64,000 nt of DNA from Microbacterium sp. 18062. GTDB lineage: Bacteria > Actinomycetota > Actinomycetes > Actinomycetales > Microbacteriaceae. Below are positions 54,049-64,000 of the stretch, in pieces. The stretch is taken from NCBI RefSeq assembly GCF_902706225.1, contig NZ_CACSKB010000009.1:24863-88862 (forward strand), given 5' to 3'. Both the position numbers and the translations under genes were made by a program. The first letter of the stretch is position 1; the number at the start of each line of letters is the position of its first letter. Under the pieces are notes generated by a model, which worked only from the letters and a program-made list of their open reading frames with translations, was not told the origin of the DNA and did not search any database.

Positions 54049-55026
54049 ATGACGCACACGGGCAATCCCTTCGGACAGGTGCTCGTCGCGCTCGTCACCC
54101 CGATGACGGCCGATGGCGAGGTCGACTGGCCCGCGGTCGAGAAGCACATCGACGACGTCATCACCTCCGGAGCCGACGGCATCGTGGTGACGGGCACCAC
54201 CGGCGAGACGAGCACGCTGACCGATCCCGAGAAGCTGCGCCTCGTCGAGATCGGCAAGGACGTCGCGGCCGGACGCGCCAAGATCATCACGGGTGGCGGA
54301 TCGAACGAGACCGCGCACGCGATCGAGCTGTACCGGGCGAGCGAGAAGGCCGGCGCCGACGGCATCATGATCGTCACCCCGTACTACAACAAGCCCACGC
54401 AGGCCGGCATCCTCACGCACTTCCGTCTCGTCGCGGACGCGACGGACCTGCCCGTGATCCTCTACGACATCCCCGGCCGCACCGGCGTGCCGATCAGGTA
54501 CGAGACGATCCTGCGCCTCGCCAAGCACCCCAACATCCTCGCGATCAAGGACGCCAAGGGCGACTTCAGCGAGGTGAGCCGCGTGCTCAACCAGACCGAG
54601 CTGCTCTACTTCTCCGGCGACGACGCGAACGTGCTGCCGCACCTCTCCATCGGGGCGACGGGCCTCATCGGGGTGACGGCGAACATCGCCGCGGCGCCCT
54701 ACCGCACGATCGTCGACGCCGTGAACCGCGGCGACCTCGCCGCGGCCACCGCCGAGCACAAGCGCCTCGAGCCGCTCGTGCGGGCGGTCATGACCCACGT
54801 TCCCGGCACGGTGAGCGCGAAGTACATCCTGCACGGTCTCGGCCGCATCTCGAGCCCGCGCGTGCGACTGCCGCTGGTTGGCCCGGAGGAGTGGGAGGCC
54901 GCCCTCATCGAGGACGAGCTCGCCCTCGTCGCCGACGTCCCCGGTGCGGACTTCTCGAACTTCCGCCCCGACCGCAACGCGGCCGCGGGCGGCGCTCTGC
55001 CGAAGGTGCACGGCACGACACGTTGA
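54049..55026 (+). CDS. dapA: 4-hydroxy-tetrahydrodipicolinate synthase
   Basis: A 325-residue class I aldolase joining pyruvate and aspartate semialdehyde in the lysine/DAP pathway. GTTGETSTLT is the Thr-Thr active-site pair, YDIPGRTG holds the catalytic Tyr and Arg, and the Schiff-base Lys is in AIKDAKGD. TAACCT (54037-54042) lies 6 nt before ATG. The C-terminus is ~25 residues longer than E. coli DapA. Confidence 0.95.
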   Translation: MTHTGNPFGQVLVALVTPMTADGEVDWPAVEKHIDDVITSGADGIVVTGTTGETSTLTDPEKLRLVEIGKDVAAGRAKIITGGGSNETAHAIELYRASEKAGADGIMIVTPYYNKPTQAGILTHFRLVADATDLPVILYDIPGRTGVPIRYETILRLAKHPNILAIKDAKGDFSEVSRVLNQTELLYFSGDDANVLPHLSIGATGLIGVTANIAAAPYRTIVDAVNRGDLAAATAEHKRLEPLVRAVMTHVPGTVSAKYILHGLGRISSPRVRLPLVGPEEWEAALIEDELALVADVPGADFSNFRPDRNAAAGGALPKVHGTTR

Positions 55027-55132
55027 CATCAGCTCGCCACGAGGCGAGCGCGAAGAGCCCGCACCGCGCGGGCGGCCGCCGGGAGGCGGTGAGGACGGAT
55101 GCGGCGCCCCGCCGCACCCGGAAAGGCACGCC

Positions 55133-56809
55133 ATGGCCACGACCCTGTACGACCCGCCCACCCTCGAGCCCGGAACGCTCCGTGTCACGCCGCTCGGCGG
55201 CCTCGGCGAGGTCGGGCGCAACATGACCGTCTTCGAGTACGAGGGCAAGCTCCTCGTGGTGGACTGCGGGGTGCTGTTCCCCGAGGAGCATCAGCCCGGC
55301 GTCGACCTGATCCTGCCGGACTTCGCCCCGATCCGCGGACGCCTCGACGACATCGTCGGCATCGTGCTCACGCACGGGCACGAGGACCACATCGGCGCGG
55401 TGCCCTACCTGCTCAGGCTGAAGAACGACATCCCCCTCATCGGGTCGGGGCTCACTCTCGCGCTCGTCGAGGCGAAGCTCAAGGAGCACCGGGTGAAGTC
55501 GTACACCCTGACGGTGAAGGAGGGGCAGCAGGAGCGGGTCGGTCCGTTCGACCTCGAGTTCGTCGCGGTCAACCACTCGATCCCCGATGCGCTCGCCGTG
55601 GCCATCCGCACCCCTGCGGGCATCGCGCTCGCGACCGGCGACTTCAAGATGGACCAGCTGCCGCTCGACGGTCGGCTCACCGACCTCCGAGCCTTCGGGC
55701 GCCTGGGCGAGGAGGGCGTGGACCTCTTCCTCGTGGACTCGACCAACGCGGACGTCCCGGGCTTCACGCCGCTCGAGCGCTCGATCGGCCCGGTGCTCGA
55801 CCAGGTGATCGCGAAGGCGCCGCGCCGTGTCATCGTGGCGAGCTTCTCGAGCCACGTGCACCGTGTGCAGCAGGTCATCGACGCGGCTGCGGCCAACGGT
55901 CGCCGTGTCGCATTCCTCGGTCGCAGCATGGTCCGCAACATGACCATCGCGGAGAACCTCGGGTATCTCACGGTTCCCGACGGCGTGCTGATCGACTACA
56001 AGAAGGCGCGGGACCTCCCCGACGACCGGATCGTCTACATGTCGACCGGGTCGCAGGGCGAGCCGATGGCGGTGCTCTCGCGGATGGCGAACCTCGACCA
56101 CGAGATCGAGCCCGGCCCGGGCGACACCGTGATCCTCGCCTCGAGCCTCATCCCCGGCAACGAGAACGCGATCTACCGCGTGATCGACGGCCTCACGAAG
56201 CTCGGCGCGAACGTCGTCCACAAGGGCAACGCGAAGGTGCACGTCTCGGGCCACGCCGCGGCCGGCGAGCTGCTGTACTGCTACAACATCCTGAAGCCGA
56301 GGAACGTTCTGCCCGTGCACGGCGAGTACCGGCACCTGATGGCGAACGCGAAGCTCGCCCAGGACACCGGGATCCCGCCCGAGCGCACGATCCTCGGCGA
56401 GAACGGCACGGTCGTCGACCTGAAGGACGGCGAGGCGAACGTGGTGGGCCAGCTCGACATCGGCTTCGTGTACGTCGACGGCTCGACGGTCGGCGAGATC
56501 ACCGACGCGGACCTCAAGGACCGCCGCATCCTCGGCGAGGAGGGCTTCATCTCGGTCATCGTCGTGGTCGACGCGCAGACCGGGCGCATCATCACCGGGC
56601 CCGAGATCCACGCCCGCGGATTCGCGGAGCAGGACTCGGTGTTCGACGACGTCAAGCCGAAGATCGCGGCGGCGCTCACCGAGGCCGCGGGTCAGGGCGT
56701 GCGCGACTCCCACGCGCTGTCGCAGGTCGTCCGCCGCACGATCGGACGCTGGGTGAACCAGCGCCTGCGCCGCCGGCCGATGATCGTGCCGCTCGTGATC
56801 GAAGCGTGA
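55133..56809 (+). CDS. rnj: Ribonuclease J
   Basis: A 558-residue metallo-β-lactamase/β-CASP ribonuclease with GGLGEVGRNM near the N-terminus, the metal motif HGHEDH, the β-CASP region (STGSQGEP, KVHVSGHA) and VHGEYRHL. It acts as a 5'-3' exonuclease and endonuclease in mRNA and rRNA processing. GGAAAGG precedes ATG. It lies 107 bp after dapA, the common dapA-rnj order in actinobacteria. Confidence 0.97.
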   Translation: MATTLYDPPTLEPGTLRVTPLGGLGEVGRNMTVFEYEGKLLVVDCGVLFPEEHQPGVDLILPDFAPIRGRLDDIVGIVLTHGHEDHIGAVPYLLRLKNDIPLIGSGLTLALVEAKLKEHRVKSYTLTVKEGQQERVGPFDLEFVAVNHSIPDALAVAIRTPAGIALATGDFKMDQLPLDGRLTDLRAFGRLGEEGVDLFLVDSTNADVPGFTPLERSIGPVLDQVIAKAPRRVIVASFSSHVHRVQQVIDAAAANGRRVAFLGRSMVRNMTIAENLGYLTVPDGVLIDYKKARDLPDDRIVYMSTGSQGEPMAVLSRMANLDHEIEPGPGDTVILASSLIPGNENAIYRVIDGLTKLGANVVHKGNAKVHVSGHAAAGELLYCYNILKPRNVLPVHGEYRHLMANAKLAQDTGIPPERTILGENGTVVDLKDGEANVVGQLDIGFVYVDGSTVGEITDADLKDRRILGEEGFISVIVVVDAQTGRIITGPEIHARGFAEQDSVFDDVKPKIAAALTEAAGQGVRDSHALSQVVRRTIGRWVNQRLRRRPMIVPLVIEA

Positions 56810-56832
56810 TCGTCGGGCGCTAGGATCTCGCC

Positions 56833-57327
56833 ATGTCCGCGAGCTACCGCATCCGCTCCGCCGCGCAGGCCGACGGTGCGTTCCTCGCGGACATGGTGGT
56901 CGAGGCGGTGAACTGGCGAGCGGGCGGAGCGCGGCCGCGCCATGAGATCCTCGCCTCCGTGGAGCACGGACGCTACATCGCCGGATGGATGCGGCCGGGC
57001 GACGACGGGTTGGTCGCGATCGGGCCGCAGGACGAGCCGATCGGAGCCGCCTGGTTCCGGATGCTGCCGCGCACCGAGCCCGGTTTCGGGTACATCGCCA
57101 CGGGGGTCCCGGAGCTGATCATCGGCGTGCGCCCGATCTGGCGTGCGCACGGGGTCGGGCGGGCGCTGCTGCGCCGGCTGATGGACCAGGCGCGTGCGTG
57201 CGGTTATGCGCGGCTGAGTCTGAGCGTGGAGCGGGGCAACTACGCCGTGACGCTGTACCGGTCGGAGGGGTTCGCGGTGACCTCGCCCGGCATCGGTCGC
57301 GACACGATGGTGGTGCGACTGCGGTGA
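56833..57327 (+). CDS. GNAT family N-acetyltransferase
   Basis: A 164-residue acetyltransferase (YRIRSAAQADGAFLADMVVE at the N-terminus, IIGVRPIWRAHGVGRALLRR as the CoA loop, LSVERGNYAVTLYRSEGF as the final strands). TAGGAT (56821-56826) lies 6 nt before ATG, so it has a leaderless promoter between rnj and ftsK. Substrate unknown. Confidence 0.9.
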   Translation: MSASYRIRSAAQADGAFLADMVVEAVNWRAGGARPRHEILASVEHGRYIAGWMRPGDDGLVAIGPQDEPIGAAWFRMLPRTEPGFGYIATGVPELIIGVRPIWRAHGVGRALLRRLMDQARACGYARLSLSVERGNYAVTLYRSEGFAVTSPGIGRDTMVVRLR

Positions 57328-57381
57328 GCTGTTCCCGCGTGCCTACCGCCCGACGTCGGATCCCGCGCATAGCGTGGGAGC

Positions 57382-60075
57382 ATGGCCCGTAGTTCCGCCT
57401 CGACGCGCAGCGCCCCGACCAAGGGCGCATCGACCCGCGGGCGCAAGCCCGCCCCGGCTCCCAAGCGCTACGTCGGCGACGAGGAGAAGCCCTCGGTCGT
57501 CGTCCGTGCCTGGATGGCGCTCGCCCACCTGACGGGCGGTCTGTTCCGGACATTCGGCCCCGAGACGCTCGAGAAGGAGCAGCGCCGGGACGGTTTCCCC
57601 TTCCTGCTCGTGCTGCTGGCGGTCGCCGGCGCGGTGACGGAGTGGTTCTTCATCGGCGTCGAGGCCTCCGCGACGATCAGCGCCTACAGCGTCGGCGCCC
57701 TCGTCGGCCGCGTCGCCTTCGTGATGCCCGTCCTCCTCGTGATCCTGGCCGGATGGCTCTTCCGACACCCCTCCTCGGTGCACGACAACGGACGGATCGG
57801 GATCGGCTTCGCCCTCTTCGTCCTCTCGATCGCGGGCTTCTGCCACGTGCTGGGCGGGCGTCCGCAGCCGAGCTCCGGGCTTCCGACGCTCAGCGAGGCG
57901 GGCGGCCTGTTCGGGTGGATGGTCGGCGAGCCGCCCGCGATGCTGACCGAGATCGGCGCGTGCATCCTGCTCGCCGTCCTCGCCGCCCTCAGCGTCCTCA
58001 TCCTCACCAAGACCCCGCCGAACCGCATCGGTCGGCGGCTCGGCGACCTCTACGCCTGGATGTTCGGTGCCGAGCGTCGTGATCCGGCGCAGGCGGTCGA
58101 GGCCGGGCCGCCCGCGTCGGTCGACGACGACCCGACCGAGTCGATCCCGTGGTGGCGGCGCAACAGGACGGGGCGCGAAGAGGATCCGGGTGCGCCCGCC
58201 GCCGGATCCCAGGACCTCACCGAGCTGCTGTTCTCCGACCAGCAGGCGCGCGGCGGCTTCGAGAAGGCCATCGAACCCGCCGTCCCGGTGCCGCCGCCGC
58301 TGCCGCCCGCGCCCGATGCGCTGACCGAGGTCATCGACCCGTCCGTCATCGCGGCCGCCGAACGCGCCGTCGCGGACGGCCGTGCCGCCGGCGGGCTGCA
58401 GGACGACGGCGACACGGGCCCGCAACCGGAACTGCCCGGCGTCGACGGCTACGGCAGCAGCGGCGACCGCTTGCCGCCGTCCGCGCCGTACACGCTGCCG
58501 TCGATGACGTCGCTCGCCCCCGGCTCGGTCCCGAAGGAGCGCTCCGAGGCCAACGACATCATCGTCCGCGCCATCATGGGCGTCTTCGAGCAGTTCGGCA
58601 TCGACGCCCGCGTGACCGGCTTCTCGCGCGGCCCGACGGTGACCCAGTACGAGGTGGGGCTCGGTCCCGGCGTGAAGGTCGAGCGGATCACCGCGCTGAC
58701 CAACAACATCGCCTACGCGGTCGCCTCGAACGAGGTCCGGATCCTGGCGCCGATACCCGGAAAGAGCGCGATCGGCGTCGAGATCCCGAACACCGATCGC
58801 GAGATCGTCACCCTCGGCGATGTCCTGCGCTCGACCGCCGCCCAGCAGGCGACCCACCCGATGACCATCGGCGTCGGCAAGGACGTCGGCGGCGGATTCG
58901 TGGTCGCGAACCTCGCGAAGATGCCCCACCTGCTCGTGGCCGGCTCCACCGGCTCCGGCAAGTCGAGCTTCGTCAACTCGATGATCACCAGTCTCCTGAT
59001 GCGGGCGAAGCCGTCCGAGGTGCGGATGGTGCTGATCGACCCGAAGCGCGTGGAGCTGACCTCCTACGCAGGCGTGCCGCATCTGATCACGCCCATCATC
59101 ACGAACCCCAAGAAGGCGGCCGAGGCGCTGCAGTGGGTAGTGAAGGAGATGGACATGCGGTACGACGACCTCGCGTCGTTCGGATTCCGTCACATCGATG
59201 ACTTCAACAAGGCCGTCGTGGCCGGCCAGATCCAGCTCCCGGAGGGCAGCGAGCGCGTTCTCAAGCCCTACCCGTACCTCCTCGTCGTGGTCGACGAGCT
59301 CGCAGACCTGATGATGGTGGCCCCGCGCGACGTCGAGGACTCGATCGTGCGGATCACGCAGCTGGCGCGTGCCAGCGGCATCCATCTGGTCCTCGCCACC
59401 CAGCGACCGAGCGTCGACGTCGTGACCGGTCTGATCAAGGCGAACGTGCCGTCCCGTCTGGCCTTCGCGGTCACGAGCGTCACCGACTCGCGCGTCATCC
59501 TCGATCAGCCCGGCGCCGATCGGCTGATCGGGCAGGGCGACGGGCTCTTCCTGCCCATGGGGACGTCGAAGGCCGTGCGCGTGCAGGGCGCCTGGGTCAG
59601 CGAGATCGAGATCGAGAAGGTCGTGGCGCACGCGACCGGGCAGGCGCGGCCGGAGTATCGCGCCGACGTTCAGGCGGTCGCCGAGAAGAAGGAGATCGAC
59701 GCGGACATCGGCGACGACCTCGAGCTTCTCCTCGCCGCCGCCGAGCTGGTCGTGTCGACCCAGTTCGGATCGACGTCGATGCTCCAGCGCAAGCTGCGCG
59801 TGGGGTTCGCGAAGGCGGGCCGGCTCATGGACCTGCTGGAGTCGCGCGAGATCGTGGGTCCTTCGGAGGGATCGAAGGCGCGCGACGTCATGGTGACCGT
59901 CGAGCAGCTGCCCGGGGTGCTCGCGCGGCTGCGCGGCCAGGACGTGCCCGCCGATCCGGGAACGGTGTCGGATCCGTACGGACCCGACGCGGTCTCGGCC
60001 CAGTTCGACGGCCATGAGGTCGTCGACGGCGACGAGGAGTCCGAGGACGCCTGGGGTCTGACCGGTCGCGACTGA
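57382..60075 (+). CDS. ftsK: FtsK/SpoIIIE DNA translocase
   Basis: An 897-residue septal translocase that clears chromosome ends and resolves dimers. Four N-terminal hydrophobic helices lie at about residues 70-220; a Pro/Ala/Asp-rich linker follows. The motor has Walker [14 protein letters not shown] and Walker [16 protein letters not shown]; the C-terminal γ winged helix ([36 protein letters not shown]) reads KOPS sites. TAGCGT lies 6 nt before ATG 57382. Confidence 0.97.
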   Translation: MARSSASTRSAPTKGASTRGRKPAPAPKRYVGDEEKPSVVVRAWMALAHLTGGLFRTFGPETLEKEQRRDGFPFLLVLLAVAGAVTEWFFIGVEASATISAYSVGALVGRVAFVMPVLLVILAGWLFRHPSSVHDNGRIGIGFALFVLSIAGFCHVLGGRPQPSSGLPTLSEAGGLFGWMVGEPPAMLTEIGACILLAVLAALSVLILTKTPPNRIGRRLGDLYAWMFGAERRDPAQAVEAGPPASVDDDPTESIPWWRRNRTGREEDPGAPAAGSQDLTELLFSDQQARGGFEKAIEPAVPVPPPLPPAPDALTEVIDPSVIAAAERAVADGRAAGGLQDDGDTGPQPELPGVDGYGSSGDRLPPSAPYTLPSMTSLAPGSVPKERSEANDIIVRAIMGVFEQFGIDARVTGFSRGPTVTQYEVGLGPGVKVERITALTNNIAYAVASNEVRILAPIPGKSAIGVEIPNTDREIVTLGDVLRSTAAQQATHPMTIGVGKDVGGGFVVANLAKMPHLLVAGSTGSGKSSFVNSMITSLLMRAKPSEVRMVLIDPKRVELTSYAGVPHLITPIITNPKKAAEALQWVVKEMDMRYDDLASFGFRHIDDFNKAVVAGQIQLPEGSERVLKPYPYLLVVVDELADLMMVAPRDVEDSIVRITQLARASGIHLVLATQRPSVDVVTGLIKANVPSRLAFAVTSVTDSRVILDQPGADRLIGQGDGLFLPMGTSKAVRVQGAWVSEIEIEKVVAHATGQARPEYRADVQAVAEKKEIDADIGDDLELLLAAAELVVSTQFGSTSMLQRKLRVGFAKAGRLMDLLESREIVGPSEGSKARDVMVTVEQLPGVLARLRGQDVPADPGTVSDPYGPDAVSAQFDGHEVVDGDEESEDAWGLTGRD

Positions 60076-60102
60076 GGGCCGCGACACGGATAGGCTCGGT
60101 GC

Positions 60103-60687
60103 GTGACGGTTCCCCGCCAGCTCCCCAACGCCATCACGATCGTGCGCATCCTCTGCGCCCCGGTCTTCGTCTGGCTCCTGCTGGCCGATGCCGGCGCCGA
60201 CGGTCCGCTGAGATGGACCGCGGCGGCGCTGTTCGTCGTGGCGATCGCGACCGACGGCATCGACGGTCACATCGCCCGCACGCACGATATCGTGACGGAT
60301 CTCGGCAAGCTGCTCGATCCGATCGCCGACAAGGTGCTCACCGGGTGCGCGTTCGTGGGCCTGTCGATCCTGGCCGAGCTCCCGTGGTGGGTCACGATCG
60401 TCGTGCTCGTCCGTGAGATCGGCATCACGGTCTACCGGTTCGTCGTCGTGAGCGACCATGTGCTGGCCGCCGCCTGGATGGGCAAGCTCAAGACCGTCGC
60501 CCAGGCGGTGGCGCTCTCGCTCGCCCTGCTGCCGCTCGCCTCGGTCGTGGGCGACTGGATCGGCTGGGTGAACACCGTGACCATGTGGATCGCGGTGATC
60601 CTCACGGTCGCCAGCGGCGTCGACTACGTGGTCAGCGAGGTACGGGCACGTCGATCGCGGGCAGCGGGGACCGGTCATGCAGCGTGA
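60103..60687 (+). CDS. pgsA: CDP-diacylglycerol-glycerol-3-phosphate 3-phosphatidyltransferase
   Basis: A 194-residue membrane enzyme of phosphatidylglycerol synthesis. The CDP-alcohol motif is complete: DGIDGHIARTHDIVTDLGKL followed by LDPIADK. About four hydrophobic helices. GTG 60103 lies 6 nt after TAGGCT (60091-60096). The 3' end overlaps cinA by 11 bp. PG-phosphate is the favoured product; closely related phosphatidyltransferases cannot be fully excluded. Confidence 0.93.
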   Translation: MTVPRQLPNAITIVRILCAPVFVWLLLADAGADGPLRWTAAALFVVAIATDGIDGHIARTHDIVTDLGKLLDPIADKVLTGCAFVGLSILAELPWWVTIVVLVREIGITVYRFVVVSDHVLAAAWMGKLKTVAQAVALSLALLPLASVVGDWIGWVNTVTMWIAVILTVASGVDYVVSEVRARRSRAAGTGHAA

Positions 60688-61219
60688 CTCTCCCCTCGAC
60701 GGATCCGCGATCGACGAATCGACCTCGATCATCCCGGGGCGCCGGACGGATGCCGAGCGCCTCATCGAGCGGCTCGGGGAGCTCGGGTGGACGGTCGCCG
60801 TGGCGGAGTCGCTGACCGGAGGGCTCCTGTGCGCCGAGCTCGTGACGGTGCCCGGCTCGTCCGCGCACGTGCGCGGCGGCATCGTTGCGTACGCGACCGA
60901 TCTGAAGCAGTCCGTGCTGGGTGTGGACGGCACCATCCTGGAGCTCGACGGACCCGTCCAGCCGAAGGTGGCGCGGCAGATGGCCGAGGGGGTGCGCGAC
61001 GCCCTGGCAGGCCGGTCCGGGCGTGTCGAGGTCGGCGTGTCGACGACGGGGATCGCGGGTCCCGCCTCGCCCGACGGTCAGCCCGTGGGCACGGTGTACG
61101 TCGGGGTGTCGACGCCGCTCGGCACTCGCGTCGAGCTGCTGCATCTCGACGGCTCGCGCGAGCAGATCCGTCACGAGACGGTGCGTCGCGCCCTGCGCCT
61201 CGTGCTGGAGGCCTTGTGA
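60677..61219 (+). CDS. CinA family nicotinamide-nucleotide amidohydrolase
   Basis: A 180-residue stand-alone CinA C-terminal domain: TVAVAESLTGGLLCAELV, GGIVAYATDLKQSVLGV and STTGIAGPASPDGQPVGTVY. This domain (PncC) deamidates NMN in pyridine nucleotide salvage. The COG1058 N-terminal domain is absent, as usual for actinobacterial copies beside pgsA and the ClgR gene. Confidence 0.93.
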   Translation: MQRDSPLDGSAIDESTSIIPGRRTDAERLIERLGELGWTVAVAESLTGGLLCAELVTVPGSSAHVRGGIVAYATDLKQSVLGVDGTILELDGPVQPKVARQMAEGVRDALAGRSGRVEVGVSTTGIAGPASPDGQPVGTVYVGVSTPLGTRVELLHLDGSREQIRHETVRRALRLVLEAL

Positions 61220-61368
61220 ACGAGCCGGGAACAAGGCGCGTTACCACTCGGTTACATTCGGTGATTCTCACCCGTTCCACAGCGCTCGGGATTAGATTGT
61301 CAGCACGCGAGGTTGTACCGTTGTCCGCCCGGGACAGCGGCCGAGACGGTTAGAGGAGGGCACCCGAC

Positions 61369-61677
61369 ATGATCCTGGTTCGTCACGAAATCGGCGACGT
61401 CCTGCGCGACCTGCGCCTGCAGAAGGGTCGCACCCTCCGCCAGGTGGCCAGTCGGGCGAGCGTCGCCCTGGGCTATCTCAGCGAGGTCGAACGCGGCCAG
61501 AAGGAGGCCTCGAGCGAGATCCTCGCCTCGGTGGCCGAGGCTCTCGACGTCCCGATCTCAACGATCATGCGTGAGGTCTCCGACCGTCTCTCGGTCCTCG
61601 AGGGGCTCACCGTCTTCCCGGACGTCGTCCCCGACGAGCTCGTCGCGATGGCGTCGCCCGAGCTCTCCCTGCACTGA
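61369..61677 (+). CDS. clgR: ClgR-type XRE transcriptional regulator
   Basis: A 102-residue activator with one helix-turn-helix, GRTLRQVASRASVALGYLSE, VERGQKEASSEILASVAEAL, matching ClgR, which controls clp protease and DNA-repair genes in actinobacteria. GGAGG precedes ATG. The 150-bp upstream gap contains TTAGATT (about 61292) as a possible -10. The position cinA-clgR-DUF3046-recA is conserved in the phylum. Confidence 0.9.
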   Translation: MILVRHEIGDVLRDLRLQKGRTLRQVASRASVALGYLSEVERGQKEASSEILASVAEALDVPISTIMREVSDRLSVLEGLTVFPDVVPDELVAMASPELSLH

Positions 61678-61902
61678 ATGCGCCGCAGCGAGTTCGATCG
61701 AGCGGTCCGGGACGAGTTCGGAGCGCGCGGGCCGTCCCTGGTGTCCGATCTGGTGCTGTCCGCCGTCGGCGATCGCACCGCGACCGAGGCTCTCGCGGCG
61801 GGGGAGCCGCCCCGTGCCGTCTGGCTCGCGCTCTGCGCGGAGACCGACGTCCCCCTGGCGCGCCGACACGGTGCCGGTCGTCTCGAACCCCGCCGCTCCT
61901 GA
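61678..61902 (+). CDS. DUF3046 protein
   Basis: A 74-residue protein of the actinobacterial DUF3046 family (MRRSEFDRAVRDEFGARGPS, LVSDLVLSAVGDRTATEALA, AGEPPRAVWLALC). It starts directly after the clgR stop with no spacer. Function unknown; always found just upstream of recA in this phylum. Confidence 0.9.
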   Translation: MRRSEFDRAVRDEFGARGPSLVSDLVLSAVGDRTATEALAAGEPPRAVWLALCAETDVPLARRHGAGRLEPRRS

Positions 61903-61912
61903 CGGCGTGTCG

Positions 61913-61928
61913 TCGAAGATTCGTTCGA
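61913..61928 (+). promoter_or_regulatory. SOS (LexA) box of recA
   Basis: TCGAAGATTCGTTCGA matches the actinobacterial SOS consensus TCGAAC-N4-GTTCGA at 11 of 12 fixed positions. It ends 8 bp before the TAGGCT -10 box (61937-61942), so LexA bound here would cover the -35 region. Confidence 0.8.
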
Positions 61929-61936
61929 TCCGCGCA

Positions 61937-61942
61937 TAGGCT
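61937..61942 (+). promoter_or_regulatory. -10 box of recA; ~175-nt leader with a hairpin
   Basis: TAGGCT. The leader to 62125 has no gene; CAGACGGTGTC (61950 on) can pair with GACACGTCTG (to about 61973). Confidence 0.6.
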
Positions 61943-62125
61943 CCTGCACAGACGGTGTCGATGACACGTCTGTCCACGGATGCGGTGGTTCCGACCTCGA
62001 TGTCGGAGGCACTCCGTACCGTGGACAGCGTCGAACGACACCCCGCCTTGTCGCAGGATCCGCTCCCATCCCGAGCGGGACGCGACAGCCTACAGGCGAC
62101 GGACCGCGAGCAGAAGGAGCATCAC

Positions 62126-63174
<1,049 letters not shown>

Positions 63175-63178
<4 letters not shown>

Positions 63179-63843
63179 CCGTGAGCGGACGCGACGGGGG
63201 CGAGTCGGAGCGGCTCGCCCCCGTGACCAGGCTGTTCGGCGGCTCGACATCGCATGAGCCGTCCGCGGACGCGGCGGGTTGGCATCCGACTTGGCGAGAG
63301 GATCCGTCCCCTGTCGCAGCCTCCGGTCTCCCGGACGACATGCGGGAGCCCGGTGACGGTCCCGGCGGGGATTCTGGCGGGGGTGTCGAGCTCGCGGAGA
63401 GGAATCTCCTCCGAAAGCTGCGGACGCGTTCGCTCTCCGAGCAGGAGGCACGGGCCGTGCTCGGAGCGACGGCGATCGCGTCGGATCAGTCCGATGCGAT
63501 CCTCGACCGGATGCGTCGACTCGGCTATCTCGACGACAGGACTCTCGCCGAGCAGATCGTCCACGCGGGTGTCGATCGGCGCGGTCAGGGCCGGCAGGTC
63601 ATCGCTCAGACGCTCGCGAAGCGCGGCGTGCCGCGCGACATCGCGGCGGCGGCTCTCGCCGAGATGCCCGATGATGATCTCGAGCGCGCTCTCGAGTTCG
63701 CGCGGCGCAAGGCCGCCTCGATCGGCGGGCGGGACGATCAGGCGGCGCTGCGACGGCTGGTCGGACAACTCTCGCGACGAGGGTATCCGTCGAGCGTCGC
63801 GATGAGCGCCGCCCGCCGGGCTCTGGACGAGATCGGGGCCTGA
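63175..63843 (+). CDS. recX: RecA regulator RecX
   Basis: A 222-residue protein with three-helix RecX repeats in the last ~150 residues: [40 protein letters not shown] and [20 protein letters not shown]. The first ~70 residues are disordered-looking Gly/Pro/Asp-rich sequence. RecX limits RecA filament growth. GTG overlaps the recA stop, so the two are coupled. Confidence 0.95.
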
Positions 63844-63925
63844 GGCGGGTCGGGCGCGGGTCAGCTGCCCCGGGGTCAAGTCCCGTGGCGTGGTGTCACT
63901 TCGGTTGTTCCTGTGATGGATGGGG

Positions 63926-64000
63926 TCAGGCGGTGAGGTGGAGCTCGGGACGGGCGGGTTCTGCGTGGTCGTGGAGGGTGTGGATGAGTTTGCGCATGGA
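63926..64000 (-). mobile_element. Possible transposase C-terminus, cut by the window edge
   Basis: The last 24 codons on the minus strand read SMRKLIHTLHDHAEPARPEL and end at TGA (63926-63928). The xMRKLI...L phrase resembles the C-terminus of IS110-type transposases. Too short to be sure. The base composition (TGG/GTG-rich on the plus strand) differs from recX. Miab usually follows recX in actinobacteria; it is not seen here. Confidence 0.35.

Noticed and set aside
57343..60936. A 1197-codon open frame on the minus strand
   Set aside because: It is antisense to ftsK, pgsA and part of cinA, has Asp/Arg/Gly/His-rich nonsense composition, and no domain. A high-GC shadow frame.

Overview
The window is about 70% GC and very densely packed. 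It has actinobacterial gene families throughout (ClgR-type XRE regulator, DUF3046, EfeUOB, PrsW, CE1758/CE1759 flavin pair) and TANNNT hexamers set directly against start codons. Protein sequences and order fit a member of Microbacteriaceae, most likely Microbacterium. This is inference from sequence; no 16S gene is present. I see no tRNA, rRNA or CRISPR.

Layout. (1) 1-9565: the start of an S9 oligopeptidase, then a carbohydrate locus. A minus-strand pyranose-oxidase-like GMC oxidase and ROK repressor stand opposite an ABC importer (binding protein, two permeases), two TIM-barrel isomerase/epimerase-like proteins and a Gfo/Idh/MocA dehydrogenase. The set suggests uptake and 3-oxidation/cleavage of a glycoside. 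(2) 9585-20611: membrane-anchored molybdenum oxidoreductase, PiT phosphate transporter, phosphodiesterase, aspartate ammonia-lyase, FAH-family hydrolase, PrsW protease, and a coupled adenosine-deaminase-like/flavin monooxygenase pair. (3) 20803-25290: FKBP, YceI, MFS exporter, DUF167 protein, rpsO and a 2OG-Fe(II) oxygenase, with a dispersed intergenic repeat family. (4) 25408-41574: efeUOB under an IdeR/DtxR box, acyltransferase, LLM monooxygenase/FMN reductase pair, a deletion-fused two-component remnant, a glycosyltransferase, a CitAB-type two-component system opposite a DctA-type symporter, and a secreted wall protein. This block separates rpsO from pnp. (5) 41668-63843: the core block pnp, dapB, thyA-folA, dapA, rnj, ftsK, pgsA, cinA, clgR, recA-recX. 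It is interrupted by an AbiEi/DUF559 gene flanked by two 76-bp palindromic elements. The window ends in what may be the tail of a transposase.

How genes work together: dapB and dapA feed lysine/peptidoglycan synthesis; thyA-folA form the thymidylate cycle; pnp and rnj are RNA turnover enzymes; recA-recX sit behind an SOS box; efeUOB is an iron importer with its iron-response operator. Intergenic gaps hold several families of short palindromic repeats, which are the least explained part of the window. The strongest candidate for something undescribed is the endonuclease-like gene at 53050-53898 with its flanking elements.
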